From Carallia brachiata (Eukaryota; Streptophyta; Magnoliopsida; Malpighiales; Rhizophoraceae): a DNA stretch of 64,000 nt. Under the pieces are notes generated by a model. It did no database searches. It was not told the DNA's origin and saw nothing but the letters and a program-made list of their open reading frames with translations. The stretch spans positions 3,291,947 through 3,355,946 of the forward strand of contig JADCRB010000036.1 in NCBI GenBank assembly GCA_021464245.1, given 5' to 3'. The position numbers were made by a program, and so were the translations under genes. Of this stretch, positions 12,732 through 29,019 are shown piece by piece (position 1 is the stretch's first letter; every line of letters starts with the position of its first letter).

Positions 12732-15077
12732 GACAGGAGTTGTTTTTGATTGTTCAAAAAAATACGATTGTTGTTTTTGTAATTGATCATAAAGTTTATT
12801 GATAAAATATCTAAATTCTTAATTTTTGAATTAGGATTTGATATGTTTAATTTTTTTTTTTTTTGTTTATGGTGCAATAGGGTTAAAATTATTGAATAAG
12901 GTGCTTTCAGAAATTTCAGTCCGACGATGAGGCTGAATTTCTCCCGTAAATTTAAAAGTTTATTTTTTTTGGTCAAATTTAGAAGTTTATTACATCAGAT
13001 CATGTTGCCGTATTAATAGTTGTAAAATGTAAATATTCAACGGCAAATTTATCGCCTTGTGCATAAAATGATGGGAAGAACATGTCATCGGGGAAAAGTC
13101 AAAATATAAAATAAAAAAAACATCGGTATACACTCCCTTTTTTTTTATAGAATAATAATTGAGTTATTTATAGACATTTATCCTTTGTTTAGTAAAAAAA
13201 ATGAGGGAAGACGAATGTGAGAAGAATAAAAATAAAAAGAATAAATGTTGGGAGAAAGGGGTGCATTATATTTTCTTTGTATTTGGAAGAGTATAGCGTG
13301 AAAAAAAAATTAAAAATATTATATTTAAAAATAAGTGAAAAGAGAAAAGAAAGAAAATAATATGTATTATAATATTTATTTTACTTTAAAAAGATAAAAT
13401 TTAAAAAATCAAAATAAAGATAAAAAAGTAATTTTACTAACAAACATTTTATAAAAAAAAAAAAAAACCAACGCCATTCCTCCATAAGTGGGGAAAATGC
13501 ATTTTGTGGAGCCTGGAGAGATTATTCTTTTTTTTTTTTTCCTCTTATTTCTCAAACAAGAATAACAACTTATTTTTTTCACCCTCTATTCTTTCTTTTT
13601 AGATGAAATTCACTCACTTTTTTATTTCACAGGGTTATTGTAATAGGTAAAAGTAACTATAATAAGTAAGTTTTTCACACAATATGTATATATATTGTTT
13701 CTTATATATTATTATCCTCCAATAATAAATTTTATTGTCCAAAAGAATGTTTATGCTTTCCTCAATTCAATGAATTGGGTTTCCTTATACACTGTACGTG
13801 ACAAATAAGGAATATTTACCAATTCTTGATTTTGCAAACAACAGTAGACATTCCCATTCCACCAAGTGAGCAAAGCTTGCTTTGCTGTTGGTCTCGACAG
13901 CTGGTATTTAAACATATTAATATTTATTAACTGATATTATACGCAAAAGAGGAAATCCATAGACTCTTTTTTTTTTTTTTTTTTTTTTTGGGTGAAAGGG
14001 GGCATGCAGGCATGCAGCATGCTATTGTGATTATGGCATTATGCATTTACCGGCAACCAATAACATTTGTAGTTAACAACAATAATATAAGAATAAATAG
14101 AAAAAAAATATATTATACACATTTTTAGACAGGAAAAAGTAAAAATTATAGAATACAAAATGTGTAACTAATGGTTAAACTAATATATCCGAATTAAGAA
14201 AGAATATGCACGTATCGACATACATTTTTTTGTGTAGGGATTGACCATAAGGAGATGAACATGTTGAAAATGATGTCCAAATTATATATTGGTAGACTGG
14301 CAGAATGCTCAGTTTATAATTTTTTTTAATAATATAAACGAAATTAATAATTAGCCAATTAGGACCAGCTGGTTAATATTTTAAAATATTATAATAAGGT
14401 TTAAAAAACACGCAAATTACAGCAGTGATTTTTTTAAAATTATAAAAAAAGCCGAAATGCAACTTATCCTCACATAAACTTTCGTTGCAAAAAAAAAAAA
14501 AAAAGTCCAAATGCTAGGAAATCAAAATAAATCACTTGGACAATAAAAATTAAAACATTTGACATTTCTAACCGACGTAATCAAGAGGTCTATTTATTTA
14601 TTTATTTATTTGGATAGATTGCTAGTATTTGAAAGTCTGCAGTGGTGAGCTCTGATTAATTCAGTTCGACTACAGTTGAACTCTATGTGAGGGCTGACTC
14701 TCTTGATGCCGTTTTTTCAATTCACATAGCCTGAATTCATGATCTTATTTAAAGAGTATCCAATTCCTTATCACTTGGTATTTATTTATTTATTTGTTTT
14801 CGGTATATCTTAATTTCTCGCAGGCTAATTGCTATCTCCATTTCGTGGCATCCAATGGAGTCCAGCTATATTGGGCCCATGTTTAATCTCCGAAGGAAGC
14901 CACATGGCCCAACCTCATTTTGCCGGCCCCCATAGGCGATGGCCATGCCCACCTCTTCAAAACCTCTACTCTCTCTCGACTCCATTACCCTCACTGCATC
15001 TCATTCCCATATCTGTTTGTGCGTCCTCTACGAAGGTGTACGGTAATTTTCAATCCACCACCGCCATTGCGGCAGCC
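12732..15077. other. AT-rich intergenic DNA and kinase promoter
   Basis: No gene is supported. The stretch holds long poly(A) and poly(T) tracts, ATTT tetranucleotide runs near 14592 and 14780, and a GCATGCAGGCATGCAGCATGC cluster near 14002. The last 250 bases carry TGGGCCCAT (near 14872) and CT-rich stretches typical of a plant core promoter, so the kinase leader probably begins near 14960. Confidence 0.5.
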
Positions 15078-18811
<3,734 letters not shown>

Positions 18812-19004
18812 TGCTAGCTAGCTAGCGAAGAAACATAAATTAATTATACACATTTTTATATATGTACTAATGTGACTTTCCCATCTATTTCATACAAAGG
18901 TGGGATGGAAATTTATCATTGGCACCATTTCACATTTGTTCAGTTCTATACATTCTGTTATTAGCCGTTCCCCCCTTCTACAAGTGAAAATTATTATGAA
19001 ATTA

Positions 19005-19247
19005 AGGTCTATTTACAGGAAAAAATATTTACAGTAAAAATAATAATTTTCTTTTATCACTTATTTATACCACAGTTTGTTTTCTGTAAAAATAACTTAA
19101 CTCTACAAAATGAGAAGTTATTTTACCTGAAAATTTAAAAGTTTTTCTTAAATTTTCCTATATAAAATATTTTCTGTAAAACAAATATCGAAAAATCTGT
19201 AAAATTTTTTCTTATAAAATATTTTAAAAAACCAAACACACCCTAAA
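19005..19247 (+). mobile_element. MITE-like AT-rich element, copy 2
   Basis: Related to the reverse-strand copy at 6768-7046 through shared blocks (GAAAAAATATTTAC, AAAATAATAATTTT, TTATCACTTATTT). The right end reads AAACCAAACACACCCT, a termini style common in plant MITEs, and the left end is AGGTCTATTTACAGG. It lies about 200 bases downstream of the AGC kinase stop codon and has no coding capacity. Confidence 0.5.
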
Positions 19248-19560
19248 TACTAAAAATAAGCGTTCAGTGAACAAGGCTCTCAAATGTGCGGTTATTCAAT
19301 TGGAGACCGAAAATTTCTGTGTAGAGAGAAAAAAAAAAAAAAAAAAAAAGGAAGAGCTGATTCTACAAATAACAACGGCGTGAATTCTCTTTAGTACTAG
19401 CACAGAGACAAACATAGAGAAGCATACGAGAAATTATTGTCTGTTACATTCCATACTGTAAGAGTAGAAAAATAATCACAAGCCACAATACAAGAGCAGT
19501 AACTTCGGCCAACCATAGGCCCCAATGACCTATGCCAAAGACATTATATCATTATATCAT
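19248..19560. other. 3' UTR region of the copper chaperone gene
   Basis: Contains a run of about 20 A residues near 19330 and then the probable 3' untranslated region of the reverse-strand ATX1-type gene. Nothing else is visible. Confidence 0.5.
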
Positions 19561-21868
19561 TTAAGCAGCAGCCACAGTCTCTGCAGGCTTAGCTTCACGT
19601 TCAGCGGGTGCTTCTGCTTCCCAGAAAGTAGTCTTCTTCCCGGTCTTTGAAACAGTTTGAAGAACTGCCTCCGGCTGCACATTCCCTTTCACAGTAACTT
19701 TTTGCTCCTTCAAATCAATGTCATATGATTCTACACCTGAAATTAAAAAAAGAATATCAAATATTGTTGCCAAAAAGCAATCTGCATTTCTGTTGCTAAA
19801 AGGGCAAGCAAATTGTAGTAATGAAATTCCCTTGGCCAGCTATGAGCTTTGTTAACTAAATGAAGAGAAACACACACACACACACATATACATATGCGTG
19901 CAGTTTAGCATGCACAGCCATGTATGTCAGGTGTGGTTTTGGTTCTCTCTTCCTCCCCACTTCTCTCAATGCTGGTTGCTCTTCAATTGATAACCATCCA
20001 AAGGTATTCACAACATAAGTAATAGAAATGACATATTCCTATCTTTGCAGCTGGAAATGAGAAATCTTAAGTATTATGCCTAAAGATGCCAGATACAACA
20101 CTCGCCTGCCATGGTTCACAAACTCAACATTGCCCATCAAAAGGGAATAGGGAAAAAAAACATCTTGCAATAGAAAAATAAACACAGGCTTCAAATGAGA
20201 AAACAACTCATTGAGCTCAAATAATCAAGTAGAAGCAACAAAATGCTAAATAGCCATTGAAACAATAGCAATGAAAGTAGAAAAGTGAGTAAATTCCAAG
20301 AACACAACAAACCTTCCATTTTGCCCAAAACCCTTTTCACGGCCCCTACACAGCCCTGACATGACATGCCAACCTTGAGGACCACAGTCTGCAATCAAGA
20401 AAAGTTAACATCAGACAGAACACATAATCAAAGAAGCCCCAAAAAAAAAGCCCCAAAATCTCAGACAAACACTGTTCAATAAACGAGAAGCACAATAACC
20501 ATAGAAAGGCAGAAGGAAGTAAAGTAAATACAGTGATAAAAAGGTATATAACATGTAAGCCCCTCACTGATTGAAGGAGCTAATCCTATGCACACTGTTT
20601 GTAAATCTGGTTGCACAAATTGCATAGAATCATATATAGCTACTCTTTTGGATTTGAAGAAAGTAAATGGAACAATGTTAGTTATAATCACTAGTACGGT
20701 CGAAGAGACCTCACAATGTTCAGGTATTCCATTTTATAGTTGATATCTCATCTAATGTAAACATGGAAAAATTAAGCATGGGGTATCATATCAATAATTT
20801 TAAAATTGTGATTTATACTATCTAAAAAGAAGGAAAAAACATCCACAACCACAAATTTAGTTTTGGTTCAACCAATTGCTACAATTCTGTCTCTAAGCCC
20901 TAGCAAGTTTTTCCTCCACACATTAACACCAAGTTCCTTAACTTGCACACCCAGGTTACATAGACAAGTACAAATTTATTTAGCATAAAAAAAACTTGTC
21001 ATCACATAACCGGTGCAAAAGAATCGGAAAGAATGCACTTCGAACAGAATAAACAGGTCCCCATTAAAAATTTCTGCACTTGGAGCACCACCCCAGCTCC
21101 TCCTGTAAACTCTGGTGTAATTACTAATAATCAATTTGTTGCATAAAATCTGTAGAGCATTTGGAGGAGCAAATAAGGACATAAACTTATAAAGTCATGG
21201 AAAGATCAATTTGACAACCCACTCATAAGTTTCCACAAATTCACTTCCAATTTCCTCACTTGGAAATGTCCAATAAAGAGGAAAACTTCATCTTCTATTC
21301 CCATTTTTCCCCTAATACGCATGCTTTAAACAAAATTAAATCACATATGGTGTTAAATTTCCAGGCCAGCCCATCAGGGTAAAACTTCTTTTCCCCCGAA
21401 TCACTTTCATCATTTGATTAAAAGCTCAAAACTTTTTCAAGCTTCCTTATGAATCAAAAAGTCCAAAATATAAAATTACATGGAATGCCCCCTTATGAAT
21501 GAGTCAATAAGCACAATCAGCAGACACCCAATAATCCCCACCCAGCCATCGTCATGAATACTCGCCACAGCAACCAACATCAACCCCAATTCCGCAGATT
21601 GACCAAACGATATCCAAAGGTTACCATAATATACCTATAAAAACAAACAAGTAAATAAAAAAGAAAACGAACAAGAAGGCAAGGTTCTGAATATCTATTC
21701 GTACAAAAAAAAAAAACCAAAAAATACATAAAAGTAAATAACAAAACAAAGGATGTGCAAGAACAACAGAAATTGAAACAGGAGAGTTTGCCTACTTTGA
21801 GACAAAACCAAAACAAAAGAATCACAAACATTGAAAACTTTAGGAAACAAAGAAAATACCTGAGACAT
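19561..21868 (-). CDS. ATX1: ATX1-type cytosolic copper chaperone
   Basis: Three exons: 21868-21860 (only MSQ), 20388-20313 and 19736-19561. Phases close and the protein is 86 residues. It has the ferredoxin-like heavy-metal domain with copper-binding MSCQGC (C13, C16), the [12 protein letters not shown] and KVTVKGNV strands, the [10 protein letters not shown] block, and a short Ala/Glu-rich tail. The length and sequence match plant ATX1 proteins, which carry Cu(I) from the plasma membrane to P-type ATPases such as RAN1/HMA5. It lacks the long C-terminal extension of plant CCH. The 9-base first coding exon is easily missed by gene finders; the MSQ start is supported by the family. A further in-frame ATG at 21931 would add 21 residues but lies very close to the TATA box. 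The intron of about 1470 bases after exon 1 looks unremarkable. Confidence 0.93.
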
Positions 21869-21948
21869 AGTTACGGGTACGAGGAAAAGCTCAAAGCAAA
21901 GTCGATCGTATGAAGTGCGCAGCGGTGCCATGACGATGACATCGATTG

Positions 21949-21958
21949 TTTATATATA
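21949..21958 (-). promoter_or_regulatory. TATA box of the ATX1-type gene
   Basis: TATATATAAA on the reverse strand, about 80-90 bases upstream of the MSQ start. It predicts a transcription start near 21925, which favours the start at 21868 over the in-frame ATG at 21931. Confidence 0.65.
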
Positions 21959-21959
21959 C

Positions 21960-24346
21960 ACAGAGCCAGCTGGGGCTTCAAGGGACATGTCCACTCAATC
22001 CAAGTATTTGATTACGGTACGCTAATTATTTATGCAATTAAGCTAAAGCCGATGTTTAGGCTTTAAAAGGGCTTGGACAGTAGACAGTTAAAGACTTTTA
22101 ATTGAGAAATTTAAAATTTTATTAGAAATTTGAGTTTGATTTTCAGTTTCTTTTGTTTATCCCCTTCTCCTTCTAGTGGTAGATCGTGTTCACCAAGACT
22201 AAAAAAAATGTTTAAGCTTTAAAATAAGGCTACTTGCCATATAATCAACTCATTAATTAATTAATTAATCATCGGGCCGCATTCCACCTAGCGTGCATTA
22301 ATTCAGTAACTAGAGTAAATTTCCAAAAATTTTTTTGTTAATAAAATAAGAAAGTAGAGATGGTATCAATAATTGCGCTCATTGATGGGTACAATTTGTG
22401 AGTTTAAATTTCGTTTTACTGAATGTTTCGGAAAAGATTTGTCAAACAATTTTTATGTATTTTTTTCTTTTTAATCTAATGTAACATTTGTTTAGAGATT
22501 CTTTTTTCTTATAAATTCATACTACTCTTCTCATATTTGAATCTAAAAACTTTATGATGTTTAGATTCTCACTGAGAATGCTAAGCTTTAATTTATACAG
22601 ATATTGTTAAAGTTGGAAATGAGTTTGCAAATATGAGCTACTTTTAGTCTCTAATTTACTTAAATATTTCACCCAAAATAGTTCACACTTCATCGTTGGT
22701 TTCCCACCATTCCCACGCCACATGTTTATGTCTTTGCAATCCAAAACTTTACATTCAAAGTTGGAAATAAAATCCAATGATTTTTTTTTTTTGAATGCAT
22801 TTTTGTAACTTTTGACATCCCCCATTGATGTCAATTTGACTATAATACATTGGTTTTGATTTCTTTTTTGGATCAAATATTTCGTTAGCGTTTTTCCTTT
22901 TTTTTTGGTACGAAGAGAATTTTGTTTTGGAAGCAAAATGGCTGCAAACCAACCTTTGTATTGCACATTAAAAGGTAAAACTTTCTTGTGCTCATTAATC
23001 TATTATTAACATATGTGGGTGTTGCTGCTATTTAATAGAGTTTGCTTTACTAACCCAACAACCACCAAACCCATGTCCTCGATTTCTTTCTGTTGATATG
23101 GCCAGTGGCCACCGTTAGGTTGGATTTATCATGTTTAGATTGCTTCCAAGCAAAACTTTTTCAACCGTGGAGCAGTACAGATTCGCACTCTCTCTTGCAG
23201 TGCCACCTTGTACTATCTCTGTAATTTTGGCAACATAAATTTTACGTCAATTATATATATAATTTTTTTGACAAAAAAAAATCACAAGAATGTTAATTAT
23301 TATTTATATAGACCCAAATTGAGCGTTATTTGTTGACATATTGATTCAACCTCCCATGAACTCACCACCTGGGCAATAATGGCACACAACAAAAATTTAT
23401 TACATCTAATTATAATAATTTTTGAATCTGAAACTCAACATCCGGCGATAAAGAAAAAGATCCACGACACAGCGGAGCAGCGCCCATAATTTGATTGCCA
23501 AGCATAATTGTACTTCTACTCCAACCATACAAACATTTTGTAAAGAACTGACTTATTCAGTTATGGTACAAAGAGGATTACACTTTGTACCCATTATAAT
23601 ATGTTAGTCAATTTTCAATCAAGGGTGTATTTCTATTATAACAATACTTTGTTTTTCTTAACCAACAACGACATTTTTTATCCACAAAAAAAAAAAAAAA
23701 AAAAACAGTAAACACATCAAAACTTTTAAGTTTTGGAAAACTAGTCGCATAAACCAAAACCCCAACACGGCGCGTTAGTTTACAAGGCAACTGTGCGAGT
23801 AACCACTTGCAAATATTCCTTGTCCTCTCTCGTTAGTCTCACCCCTATCCCTACGGCATGTCCAATTCTTCCAGCCGAGTCCAGCGGGGGATACCACTTA
23901 ACAAAAATGAAACAACTAGAATTATTTCTCTTCTATTCGTTTTTTCCCTTTGTTTCATGGTGTTAGTAAGATTTTTGAATGTGAATACAACAGGAGTCTA
24001 AAAAAGACCACCCAAGCTCAATTTACTTATAATGCAATTACAAACCCAAGAACGTCCCCAAGAAGATGAAGGATGACTGGCATCCAAAAAGCAAGAAATA
24101 CCGATGCAAAGGCGAGCAAGATATCAACAATGCCAATACCAAGTCACACTCCAATTTGGGGCCATCAGACAAAGACGAAAAGAAGAGCAACAAGTTTGGG
24201 TTTTTTTAACACACAACAGCGGAACCAAATCCTAGCCAGCTCTTGCAGACTTGCACGAGTGGTTTTACATTGTTCACACAGCACATGCTTGCTAGAATTG
24301 CATATTAAGCTTATGGGATAGGTCATTAAATATCACATACACAGAT
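21960..24346. other. Intergenic DNA between ATX1 and NFU genes
   Basis: AT-rich DNA without a supported gene. A reverse-strand open frame at 22607-22966 is rich in Lys, Asn and Phe with homopolymer-derived runs and looks random. From about 24000 it may include the 3' UTR of the NFU-type gene. Confidence 0.5.
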
Positions 24347-24440
24347 TAAGCGAATTTGTAATTGGCCCACAACCATTATTTGCTGCGATACGGACTAAGC
24401 AGGCTTGTAATTGGCCCACATCCATTATTTGCTGCGATAA
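24347..24440. repeat. 49-base tandem duplication
   Basis: Two adjacent copies, offset by 49 bases, each contain TTGTAATTGGCCCAC and CCATTATTTGCTGCGATA with few differences. The repeat lies just beyond the stop codon of the NFU-type gene, so it may be part of its 3' UTR. Confidence 0.85.
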
Positions 24441-24487
24441 AGGAAGGCACATACCGAAATATGCCTTGCCGTGGAAAGGTTGATAAC

Positions 24488-27400
24488 TCAACAATGAAAC
24501 TTGACTGGGTGCTGAACTTCATCATCTAATTCTTGCTCCACGCTTGTCACCTGCACATGCAGAGGTTTCATAAGTGGGTAAGCACAAATATTAAAGAGAA
24601 GTTTAGCCCATTGATTTCCTGTCACTAGTTTACCCAGCAGGCAAATACAAAGCCATGTAATGGCATGACCAAGTCAAGCAAGGAAGTTCCAAGGCAAAAA
24701 GGACATAACACAAGGATCCCATCCAAACCCATATATGCAAAGGCCTAAATGCACAAAAGAATACCCTGAGAAGGGAAACCCCATAACAACTGAATTCTTT
24801 GAAGCAAAATTACTTTTTGAAGTTCAATGCAAAATTTGGCCAAAACAATTTGAAAGTTATCATATATTAGTCAATACAAAATCCAACTTTCCTAATCTGG
24901 AACATAACAAATGTCCTTTTATGGTTTGAGGAACAATTCGTTCTCAGGAGTGGACTTTTCTCGGCCTACCCAAAAGTAATTGAGTTACCACAGCAATGTT
25001 TTTAGAGTTACCTAAACAACAGCCAACCCAAACAACCAACATTCTATACAATATCAAGGAAAACTGAGAGGCAACAATCTATACTTTCACAATACATGCT
25101 TGAATTAATTGTGGACTACAAATAGGCTCATCTAATTTTGGTTTCTTAGAAATTTGTGATTGCTCTGTTCAGCTTCAATAGTAGGGTGGACCGAGCACTG
25201 AAAAACAATAATGCAGTGAAAACAATAAATTGTTATCTGCACTAAACTAAAGGTACTTGGTGCTTCGTACATCCATCTTATTGTAAACAAACAAAAAGTT
25301 ATGATACAACCTTAAGCACAATGAGCATCCAATAAACTTTGATCAAATTAAAAAACGAACATGGCCTGTTGTTACATGGAAAAAGCTATTAGATGCCACC
25401 TAACCTTGTGGGTTTGTTTGCAAGTGTTCTACACATATATAGCATCCTCCCTTTCTATTTAGTCCATAACAAAAACAGTTTGGAGAAACTATTTTCACAC
25501 CTTGATTGGCAGGATACAAAAGACTGAGTATGCACAGCTATAGATCAATGCCATTGAAAATCTGTTTCCACTGAAAAATGCAAAGATGGATGGCAGCATC
25601 ACCCATATGCCAAGTCCTAAACTTTAACATAGCGGCTACAAGATGTCACACTACAACTGTAGCAATAAACAATTTAAAAAAATAACATGTTTGCCATTTG
25701 TTACCTCAGGCACATAATGCATCAGCATATTTTGAATTCCCGATTTCAAAGTGACAGATGAGCTAGGACAGCCACTACATGAACCTTGCATTTTCAATTT
25801 GACAACTCCTGTTTCTCTAAAGAATGCAAACGAGTCCAATTAGTGGCAAATAAAAAAATTGATCACAAGTCTCTGCGCAACAAACTAATTAATCAAATGA
25901 GGGAAAACCCACGGATCAAACCCCCGATACTCAATATCTCCACCATCCTCTTGCACTGTTGGTCGTATACGGGTCTCCAGAAGTTCTTTAATCATTGAAA
26001 CAGTTTCAGAGTCATCCTGGAAAGCAAACATTACAATGTCAACTTGAAAGAAAATGTGATGCAGGAGAGAATAAAATTAGAGAAATAGGTAAGAAAATAG
26101 ATGGAGGGAAAGAAAATAGGGATAAATAGAGAAGACAGAAGCAGCAAGGTGAAAAGAAATGCAGCATGAAAGAAAAAAAAAACAACATGATAACTCAAGT
26201 CAATAAACAATGTGCCAAATACCCACAATCCCTAGTTGTTTTAAAAAAGACACTGAAGTAAGAAAGTTGCAAATAAGATAAACTTCCACAAGCAACTAAA
26301 AGTAAGCTCATAGCACCCTGATTCAAGTCCCCTAAGCTTTGGCATCACTACGAAAGTGAAGTTTCAGATCATAAGAATGATGAGCTGCTAGTCAACCAAA
26401 TCTGCCAATTCATTTGAACTTTCCAAACCAGACCATTTCGAAAATAAACTCTGCTTCTGTGGTCTATCTTTTCTTTTACTCGCTTTCTGCTTTGTGGTTG
26501 GAAGAAGAGTCGTGTGAGGTCTAAACCAAGCAGTTAATGAAGCCCACCCAACTCCATTACCATTGCAGTCAATGCCAAAGCACAATCTGTAGTTAAGTGG
26601 ATTCTTATAGTTTGCTAGCATACACTGCCTAAATACAAGTTGAATGAAAATGGAACAAACATCCTCAACCAATCTCCATGGCTACAATCAAGTTTTACAG
26701 CCAACTAAATTGAATAATAAAACAACGCATACCTCCTGAATAGCTGTGTCGTTGGCTGCAGCTTGGGAGTCCAGAAACAATGGCTTTTCAGAGGAATAGA
26801 AATCCGTAATTGCTGCAAATATTTGAGGCTTTAGGACATCCCAAGAAAACTCATCATCCTTTGTTACAGTGACGAAATCTGATCCATAGAAAACTCGAGT
26901 AATACCTGTTCGAAAGACGAAAGGAAACAAGTTATACTCCTCAATTCAAACCGATATTCTTCAAGAACTAGAAAAACAAAATTAAAAAAAAAAGTTTGAC
27001 TCTTGACTTATGCCAAGAATTTGAAAAGTTTAGTAGGCAGCAAAGTAACCCGAAAAGGAATCCATGTTAATAAAGGGAAAAAAAAAAAAAAAAAGGAAAT
27101 GCAAAAAAGGTGACCATGAATGCCAAAAATAGCATAAGCCAATGGAGAATTCATAGCTGCACGAACACTTGGGAAATCTGAACTCCCAGTTTCCATCACT
27201 GGCTTCCCAGGATAGAACATGATCGAAGATGGATTTGGAGTGGCATTAGTTTCAATAGATATAGTCCTTCTCTGGCCTGTGAAATAAATTAAAACAAATA
27301 AAAAAAAAATCATCACTATAAAAACCATAAACTTGAGAGTCCAAACAGAACAACCAAGTTCTACTTCCCCACCTCCCAGAATATCAACCAAAATTCGCGA

Positions 27401-27776
27401 CAATCAAAAGACAAAAAAAAAAAAAATCCAAAACAAGTAACTCATAGTACACCATGTAACTTAGACTACTCCAAAAGAAAGAGATAAAGAAAAGGAAAGA
27501 AAAGAGAAAGTAACCTGAGCAAAGGATAAAGTTATCCTGCAGCAGGGCCGAAGACGACCTCGGGAACTTGAAATGAGAGAGTGGAGCAAAGATTCCGCCA
27601 CCACCGAGAAGAGACGTGGTTGCCGCCGCCGCCGCCGCCGCAGGAACATGCAGAGATCGGCGAGGACAGGAAGCAGTAGTAGTTGTGATAGTCGTTGTTG
27701 TTGTTGCAAATTCTCCGTGGCGGCCTTGCCGTGCCAGAGATCGCATCACCAATATCCCGAACACAGAGCCTTTCAT
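24488..27776 (-). CDS. Mitochondrial NifU-like Fe-S scaffold (NFU4/NFU5 type)
   Basis: Six exons: 27776-27515, 27276-27115, 26905-26733, 26016-25913, 25816-25705 and 24550-24488. All phases close, giving 291 residues. Residues 1-87 form a basic, Ser/Thr/Ala-rich presequence with Arg and few acids, as expected of a mitochondrial transit peptide. The Nfu N-terminal domain follows (about 92-180, with [16 protein letters not shown] and [12 protein letters not shown]). The NifU C-terminal domain (about 203-270) has [17 protein letters not shown] and the cluster-binding CSGC (C247, C250). Arabidopsis NFU4 and NFU5 are about this length and hand 4Fe-4S clusters to mitochondrial targets such as lipoyl synthase. 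The last 20 residues end in HPVKFHC, unlike the acidic tails I associate with the family, but the exon joins in phase. A second Met at codon 11 could also serve as start. Confidence 0.93.
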
Positions 27777-28199
27777 TTTTTTTTTTTTTTTGTGGATCTC
27801 TTCTTCTTCTTCTTCTTAGCTTCCGAGCAGGAAAGTGATGGAAAGAAAGAAAGAAAGAAAGAAGTAGCCACAAACCAAAATCCAACCCACTGAACTTTGT
27901 GAGTCTATAGATGATGATGACGATGATCAGAGAGAGGGTGCTAGAGATAAGGTGGAGAGAGATATTTTGTCGGACAATTATTGACTGTCATGGCCCCGCC
28001 TGACCCCACCGCCGCACACAGCGACAGCCAGCCAGGGGCCCCAGCATCACTATTTCTATAAGTTGTGATTGAGCTGGGTGTGGGTCTGGAAACGTTCCAC
28101 AAGTTGTGATTTGTTACCCCTTTGTTTTTGTTTTTTTTTTTTTATTTTTTTTTACGTTGTCCACTGCCCTAAATTACTTTTCAAAATTTGTGTAGCTGC
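27777..28199. other. 5' flank of the NFU-type gene
   Basis: Contains a T tract, a (TTC)n run at about 27799-27816 and an (AAAG)n run at about 27840-27864, all probably in the 5' leader or promoter of the reverse-strand NFU gene, plus a GATGAC repeat near 27910. No other gene is visible. Confidence 0.6.
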
Positions 28200-28853
28200 T
28201 TATAAAGTACGAAAAGATACGACGATACGAATACGGTATAATATAGATACAAGGATACACTAATTTTAAAAATATTAAAGTATGAATACGGTTTTGACAC
28301 GATTATATATATATATATATATATAATTAAATTTATAAAATTTTTGTATATCATATATATATTTGTAAATAATTTTATAAATTTTATTAACCCAAAAATA
28401 TATTTATAGAACTATTATAAGTTTTAAAAATTTTTATTAAAATAATATATCTTAAAATTTTTTATTCTTTATTATAAAGTACTAAAATAATACTAAAATA
28501 ATGATATAAAATTTTGTAATCAATTTAATTTTTTTGTTAAAATTAAAAATAAGTTGAAATTTAAGCGTTTCAAAAGTTATAAACAATTGACAGTATTAAA
28601 TTATAATTTTTAAGAATTTTTTTATTTGTTAAAAATAATTATTAAAATATTGAGACGTGTTCGTACTGTGTTGGACACTTCTGCTTACCGTGTCCGACAC
28701 GTGTGTCTGAATTAAAAAAAAAAAAATTCGACAGACACTTCTAGCCGTATCGGACATGTGTCCGACGCGTGTCCGTCGCGCTCGGCCTGTCCGTCGCGTT
28801 CGGAGTGTCCGACACGCAGTACGTTTATTTTTTGAAGTGTCCGTGCTTCATAA
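28200..28853. mobile_element. hAT-like non-autonomous element 1
   Basis: The termini TTATAAAGTACG and CGTGCTTCATAA form imperfect inverted repeats. Flanks GTAGCTGC (28192-28199) and GTAGTTGC (28854-28861) look like an 8-base target duplication with one difference. The body is AT-rich, then ends in a GC-rich segment built from variants of GTGTCCGACACG in both orientations (28650-28820). There is no transposase. An 8-base duplication points to the hAT superfamily. Confidence 0.7.
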
Positions 28854-29019
28854 GTAGTTGCAAATATTTTTTTTAAAAAATTCTTTTAGGATTAGCATTT
28901 TTTTAAAGCAAAAATTTGGTGACAAGGTTATTAGAGAGAAACGCGATAGATGTGTGCTAATATAACATAATCAAGTGAAATATCTATTGAACAAAAAGAA
29001 AGAAAATAATGTAGGAATG

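Noticed and set aside
14829..15077. Kinase start at 14829
   Set aside because: The 83 additional residues look like translated leader, and the family N-terminus begins at MEPCVEDL.
21860..21931. Start of ATX1 at the upstream in-frame ATG
   Set aside because: The family starts at MSQ, and the upstream ATG lies at or before the transcription start predicted from the TATA box.
22607..22966. Reverse-strand 119-residue frame
   Set aside because: Lys/Asn/Phe-rich with homopolymer-derived runs and no splice context, so it looks like chance in AT-rich DNA.
27573..27893. Forward-strand Arg/Cys-rich frame
   Set aside because: Antisense to the NFU transit-peptide exon and built from its GC-rich repeats.
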